NCBI GenBank assembly: GCA_963628785.1
Contig: CAVGGQ010000009.1
Span: 1 to 36,930 of the forward strand
Length of the DNA: 36,930 bases
Direction: 5' to 3'
DNA from: Apopatocola sp963628785
GTDB lineage: Bacteria > Bacillota > Clostridia > Oscillospirales > Oscillospiraceae
In this document: piece by piece, positions 34,016-36,930 of the stretch
Numbering within the stretch: the stretch's first letter is position 1
Layout of the letters: each line of letters begins with the position of its first letter
Notes under the pieces: model-generated
Seen by the model: the letters and a program-made list of their open reading frames with translations, nothing else
Told to the model about the DNA's origin: nothing
Databases searched by the model: none
Made by a program: the position numbers and the translations under genes

Positions 34016-35821
34016 ATGGCTGACAGACCCATTCCGGCGCGCAGCGATGTGCCGGAGAAAGACACATGGAATCTCAAGGACATTTTTGAAAACGACGAGG
34101 CATGGCAGGCCGAGTTTGAAGCGCTCAGGGGCGTAGGCGCGCAGATCGAAGCCTACCGCGGCCGTCTCGGCGAGAGCGCCGAGGTGCTGCTCTCCTGGTT
34201 CCGCCTGAACGACGCGCTCTCCGTCCGGCTCGAGAAGCTCTACGGCTACGCGAGCTGCAAGGGCGACGAGGACACCGGCAACAGCTTCTATCAGGGCATG
34301 CGCGCCAAAGCGCTCGCCACGCTCGTGAGCATCAGCTCCGCCGCCGCCTTCGAGACGCCGGAGATCATGGCGCTCGACGAGGACAAGCTCAATCTCTTCT
34401 ACGCCGCGCAGCCCGAGCTCGAGACCTACCGCCGCAACATCTATAAGATCCGCCGCTGCAAGGATCATATTCTCTCCCCCGAGGAGGAGAAGCTGCTCTC
34501 CGCCGCCGGCGAGATGGCGCACGCCTCCGCGAACATCGCGAGCGTATTCCGCGATGCGGACATCACCTTCCCCGACGTGACGGATGGCGAGGGCAACACC
34601 CGTCAGCTCACGGACGGCACATTCGTCCCGCTCCTCATGAGCCCCGACCGCGTGCTGCGCAAGAACACGTTCGAGACCTACTATAACCGTCTCGGCGAAT
34701 TCAAGAACACCGTGGCCGCCACGCTCGACGGACAGTTCCGCCAGCTCAAGTTCTTCGCCGATGCGCGCCGCTATCCCACCACCCGCGTCGCCGCCCTCGA
34801 CGGCACCGAAGTGCCCGAGGAAGTGTACGACAACCTCATCGAGGCCGTGCACGCCAATCTCGACAAAATGTACCGCTACGTCGCGCTGCGCAAGAAGATC
34901 CTCGGCGTGGACGAGCTGCACATGTACGATGTCTACACCCCGATCGTCGCGGACGCCGACAGCGAGATCCCGTTCGAGCAGGCGAAGGAGACCGTGCTCG
35001 AGGCGCTCTCCGTGCTCGGCGAGGACTACACCGATCTCCTCAGGACGGGTTTTGAAAACCGCTGGATCGATGTGTACGAGAATGTCGGCAAGCGCGGCGG
35101 GGCGTACTCCTCCGGCAACAGCCGGCCGCACCCCTATGTCCTGCTCAACCACAAGGACAACCTCGACAGCCAGTTCACGCTCGCGCACGAGATGGGCCAC
35201 GCGCTCCACAGCTACCACAGCTGCAAGTACCAGCCCGTGAACACCTCCGACTATGTCATTTTCGTCGCCGAAGTCGCGTCCACCTGCAACGAGGTACTGC
35301 TCATGAGCCATCTCCTCGGCAAGACGACCGACAAGAAGCAGCGCGCCTATCTCATCAACCACTTCCTCGACCAGTTCAAGGGCACGGTGTACCGCCAGAC
35401 GATGTTCGCCGAGTTTGAGAAGATCATGGGCGACATGAACGGCGCGGGCGAGGCGCTCACGGCCGACGCGCTGTGCGAAAAGTACCTTGCTCTCAACAAG
35501 CTCTACTTCGGCCCCGACATGGTCTCCGACGACGGCATCGCGCTCGAGTGGTCGCGTATCCCGCACTTCTTCTACAACTACTATGTGTTCCAGTACGCCA
35601 CCGGCTTCTCCGCCGCCGTCGCCATCGCCAACCGTATCCTCTCCGAGGGCGCCCCGGCGGTCGCCGACTACAAGAAGTTCCTCTCCTCCGGCGGCAGCGC
35701 CGATCCCATCAGCCTCCTGAAAATCGCCGGCGTCGACATGAGCACCCCCAAGCCCGTAAACGACGCCCTCACCCTCTTCGGCGACCTCATCGACGAGCTC
35801 GAAAACCTGATCGTCGAATAA
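34016..35821 (+). CDS. pepF: Oligoendopeptidase F
   Basis: 601 residues, M3 family zinc metallopeptidase. The zinc site is H391-E-M-G-H395, with E419 as the likely third ligand in FVAEVASTCNE. A long helical N-terminal part and the C-terminal motif PHFFYNYYVFQYATG (substrate-tunnel tyrosines) are typical. It degrades peptides of about 7-17 residues in the cytoplasm. I use the ATG at 34016, seven bases after GGAGG; an upstream TTG at 34010 is less likely. No promoter is evident between the MITE and the start, so it probably relies on upstream transcription. A strong terminator follows. Confidence 0.95.
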   Translation: MADRPIPARSDVPEKDTWNLKDIFENDEAWQAEFEALRGVGAQIEAYRGRLGESAEVLLSWFRLNDALSVRLEKLYGYASCKGDEDTGNSFYQGMRAKALATLVSISSAAAFETPEIMALDEDKLNLFYAAQPELETYRRNIYKIRRCKDHILSPEEEKLLSAAGEMAHASANIASVFRDADITFPDVTDGEGNTRQLTDGTFVPLLMSPDRVLRKNTFETYYNRLGEFKNTVAATLDGQFRQLKFFADARRYPTTRVAALDGTEVPEEVYDNLIEAVHANLDKMYRYVALRKKILGVDELHMYDVYTPIVADADSEIPFEQAKETVLEALSVLGEDYTDLLRTGFENRWIDVYENVGKRGGAYSSGNSRPHPYVLLNHKDNLDSQFTLAHEMGHALHSYHSCKYQPVNTSDYVIFVAEVASTCNEVLLMSHLLGKTTDKKQRAYLINHFLDQFKGTVYRQTMFAEFEKIMGDMNGAGEALTADALCEKYLALNKLYFGPDMVSDDGIALEWSRIPHFFYNYYVFQYATGFSAAVAIANRILSEGAPAVADYKKFLSSGGSADPISLLKIAGVDMSTPKPVNDALTLFGDLIDELENLIVE

Positions 35822-35839
35822 TCTTCCCTCAAACAGCAA

Positions 35840-35876
35840 AGAGCAAAGTCCCTGATTCCGGGGCTTTGCTCTTTTT
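35840..35876 (+). terminator. Intrinsic terminator after pepF
   Basis: AGAGCAAAGTCCC (35840-35852) and GGGGCTTTGCTCT (35860-35872) form a 13-bp stem with one wobble pair and a 7-base loop, followed by TTTT. It lies between converging genes and may also slow transcription from the other side. Confidence 0.92.
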
Positions 35877-35882
35877 ATGCCT

Positions 35883-36671
35883 TTAGGCGGCGAAGCGATA
35901 TATATTGTATACGCAGATGATGATTATTGCGCATAGGAGATAGAGGAACAGCTTTTCCACTTCGGTGTTGTCGATGTGTTTGTTGATCTTTCGGCCGACC
36001 ATGCCGCCGAGGATGCCGCACAGAGCGGAGACGGCCAGCAGCACCGGCGAAAACTCCGGTACGGATCCCGTGACGATCGTGGAGATCAGGCTCGCCGCCT
36101 GTGATACCATGATGATGTAGAGTGAATTCTGCGCGGCGCTTTTTGCATCCATCGAGAAGAAATAGTAGAGGATCACGAGGTTGATCGGCCCGCCGCCGAT
36201 GCCGAGGAAGGCGGAGAGCAGTCCGGTCCCCAGCCCGATGCCGATGCACGCCGCCGGGGATGTGATGCGGTGCGTGCGGATGGCGCTTTTTCGGATCGTA
36301 TACCATACGGTGAGAGCCGTCATGGCCAACAGGGCCGCCGACTGGATCTCACCGACAAGGTCTGCGTTTCCCGATGCCTCTTTGATGAGGGTAAAGAGCT
36401 CCTTCCCCGCGATACCGCCGACCGTGGCGCCGATGACGAGAAAAACGCTGACGCCCTTCTCCAGATGCAACTCCCGGGCAAAGTGTGCCTTGAGGATGGA
36501 ATATGTCGTCATGGACAGCACGATGCACCCGGACATAAAGCTCGCCGTACTCACCGAGAACAGCCCGAACGCATCCGCCGCCGGCTTGATAATAACGCCC
36601 CCGCCGATCCCGCAAATGCACCCGATCACCGAAGCGAAAAAGCAGATCAGTAAAAAAATCATGTATGCCAT
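35883..36671 (-). CDS. TauE/SafE (TSUP) family permease
   Basis: 262 residues with about eight hydrophobic segments and the two family half-repeats, each with a Gly-rich turn: SVIGCICGIGGGVIIKP near the start and SAFLGIGGGPINLVILYYFF in the second half. TSUP proteins export or import sulfite, sulfoacetate, taurine or other organic anions across the inner membrane. The substrate is not readable, and there are no sulfur genes nearby to guide it. AAGAGAGC is a weak ribosome-binding site before the ATG at 36671. It is transcribed toward the pepF terminator. Confidence 0.9.
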   Translation of the reverse strand: MAYMIFLLICFFASVIGCICGIGGGVIIKPAADAFGLFSVSTASFMSGCIVLSMTTYSILKAHFARELHLEKGVSVFLVIGATVGGIAGKELFTLIKEASGNADLVGEIQSAALLAMTALTVWYTIRKSAIRTHRITSPAACIGIGLGTGLLSAFLGIGGGPINLVILYYFFSMDAKSAAQNSLYIIMVSQAASLISTIVTGSVPEFSPVLLAVSALCGILGGMVGRKINKHIDNTEVEKLFLYLLCAIIIICVYNIYRFAA

Positions 36672-36756
36672 AGGATTGCTCTCTTACAAATGTTATTATT
36701 TTGAGTTTGTGCCTCATCTCATCTTACGCATCTGTTTGAAATGAGTGACATATCCT

Positions 36757-36930
36757 TTATTGCAGTTCTGCGATCACTTCGTCCGACAAGTAGTCCAGCA
36801 TATCCAGATCCCAGACCATTTGCAAAATGGTATAGCGAGCACGAACTTCCTTGCAGTAAAGGAACGTGTTTTTCAGCATTACACAGACAGCCAACCTGCT
36901 TCGGGAGGATGATGAGGTTGTATACGGAGA
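36757..36930 (-). CDS. C-terminal part of an unknown protein (runs off the window)
   Basis: An open frame on the minus strand runs from the window edge to the TAA at 36759-36757, 57 residues. It ends with the motifs YCKEVRARYTILQMVWDLDM and LDYLSDEVIAELQ. An internal ATG at 36879 would give a 40-residue protein, but no good ribosome-binding site precedes it, so it is more likely the end of a longer gene. I do not recognise the family. Its base composition is closer to 50% GC than its neighbours. The 85 bases between it and the TauE/SafE gene show no clear promoter. Confidence 0.45.
   Translation of the reverse strand, partial: SPYTTSSSSRSRLAVCVMLKNTFLYCKEVRARYTILQMVWDLDMLDYLSDEVIAELQ

Overview
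The window is a GC-rich (roughly 60% by eye) bacterial chromosome segment. Everything in it fits an anaerobic, gut-type Clostridia (Bacillota), probably near Oscillospirales. The supporting signs are DnaD/DnaI-type replication proteins, a YnzC-like DUF896 protein, a DUF3656 U32 protein, a ThiI without a rhodanese domain, a PocR-AraC regulator coupled to an N-acetylhexosamine-kinase-like protein, and a giant Clostridia-style MBG/DUF11 surface protein. The class is fairly secure. Anything finer is inference.

Left part (1-14.4 kb). A two-gene minus-strand operon (NahK-like sugar kinase, then PocR/AraC regulator) is divergent from one enormous plus-strand gene at 2553-14345 (about 3930 residues). 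That gene encodes a secreted repeat protein: signal peptide, acidic linker, InlB/Flg_new-like and MucBP-like repeats, MBG modules, two blocks of a ~93-residue repeat, ten DUF11-like units, and a C-terminal calcineurin-phosphoesterase-like domain that has lost its metal ligands. A 163-base run of N lies in near-identical tandem units. The leader holds a perfect 14-bp hairpin and three copies of TGCATAAT. The gene ends in a strong terminator.

Middle part (14.4-29.9 kb). A Pr6Pr-type membrane protein and TadA lie on the plus strand. A long minus-strand series follows. It contains an APRT-like phosphoribosyltransferase, CinA, ThiI, a phosphoglycolate-phosphatase-like HAD protein, a ComM/YifB ATPase, HisRS and a methylglyoxal-synthase-like protein with altered catalytic residues. 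It continues with the cell-elongation group PBP2, MreD, MreC and Maf, and a U32/RlhA-like protein.

Right part (29.9-36.9 kb). Divergent promoters with overlapping -35 boxes at 29920-29970 drive the U32/maf/mre operon leftward and a compact rightward operon: DnaD-like, DnaI-like, DUF2804, YfbR-like 5'-nucleotidase and DUF896, with PepF after a mobile element. A TauE/SafE permease and the C-terminal piece of an unknown gene, both on the minus strand, close the window.

The most distinctive non-coding feature is a family of three ~160-bp MITE-like palindromic elements (16475, 22902, 33829). They share inverted ends, 4-bp A/T-only target duplications, covarying hairpin arms, and insertion at or within a few bases of the stop codon of the upstream gene.
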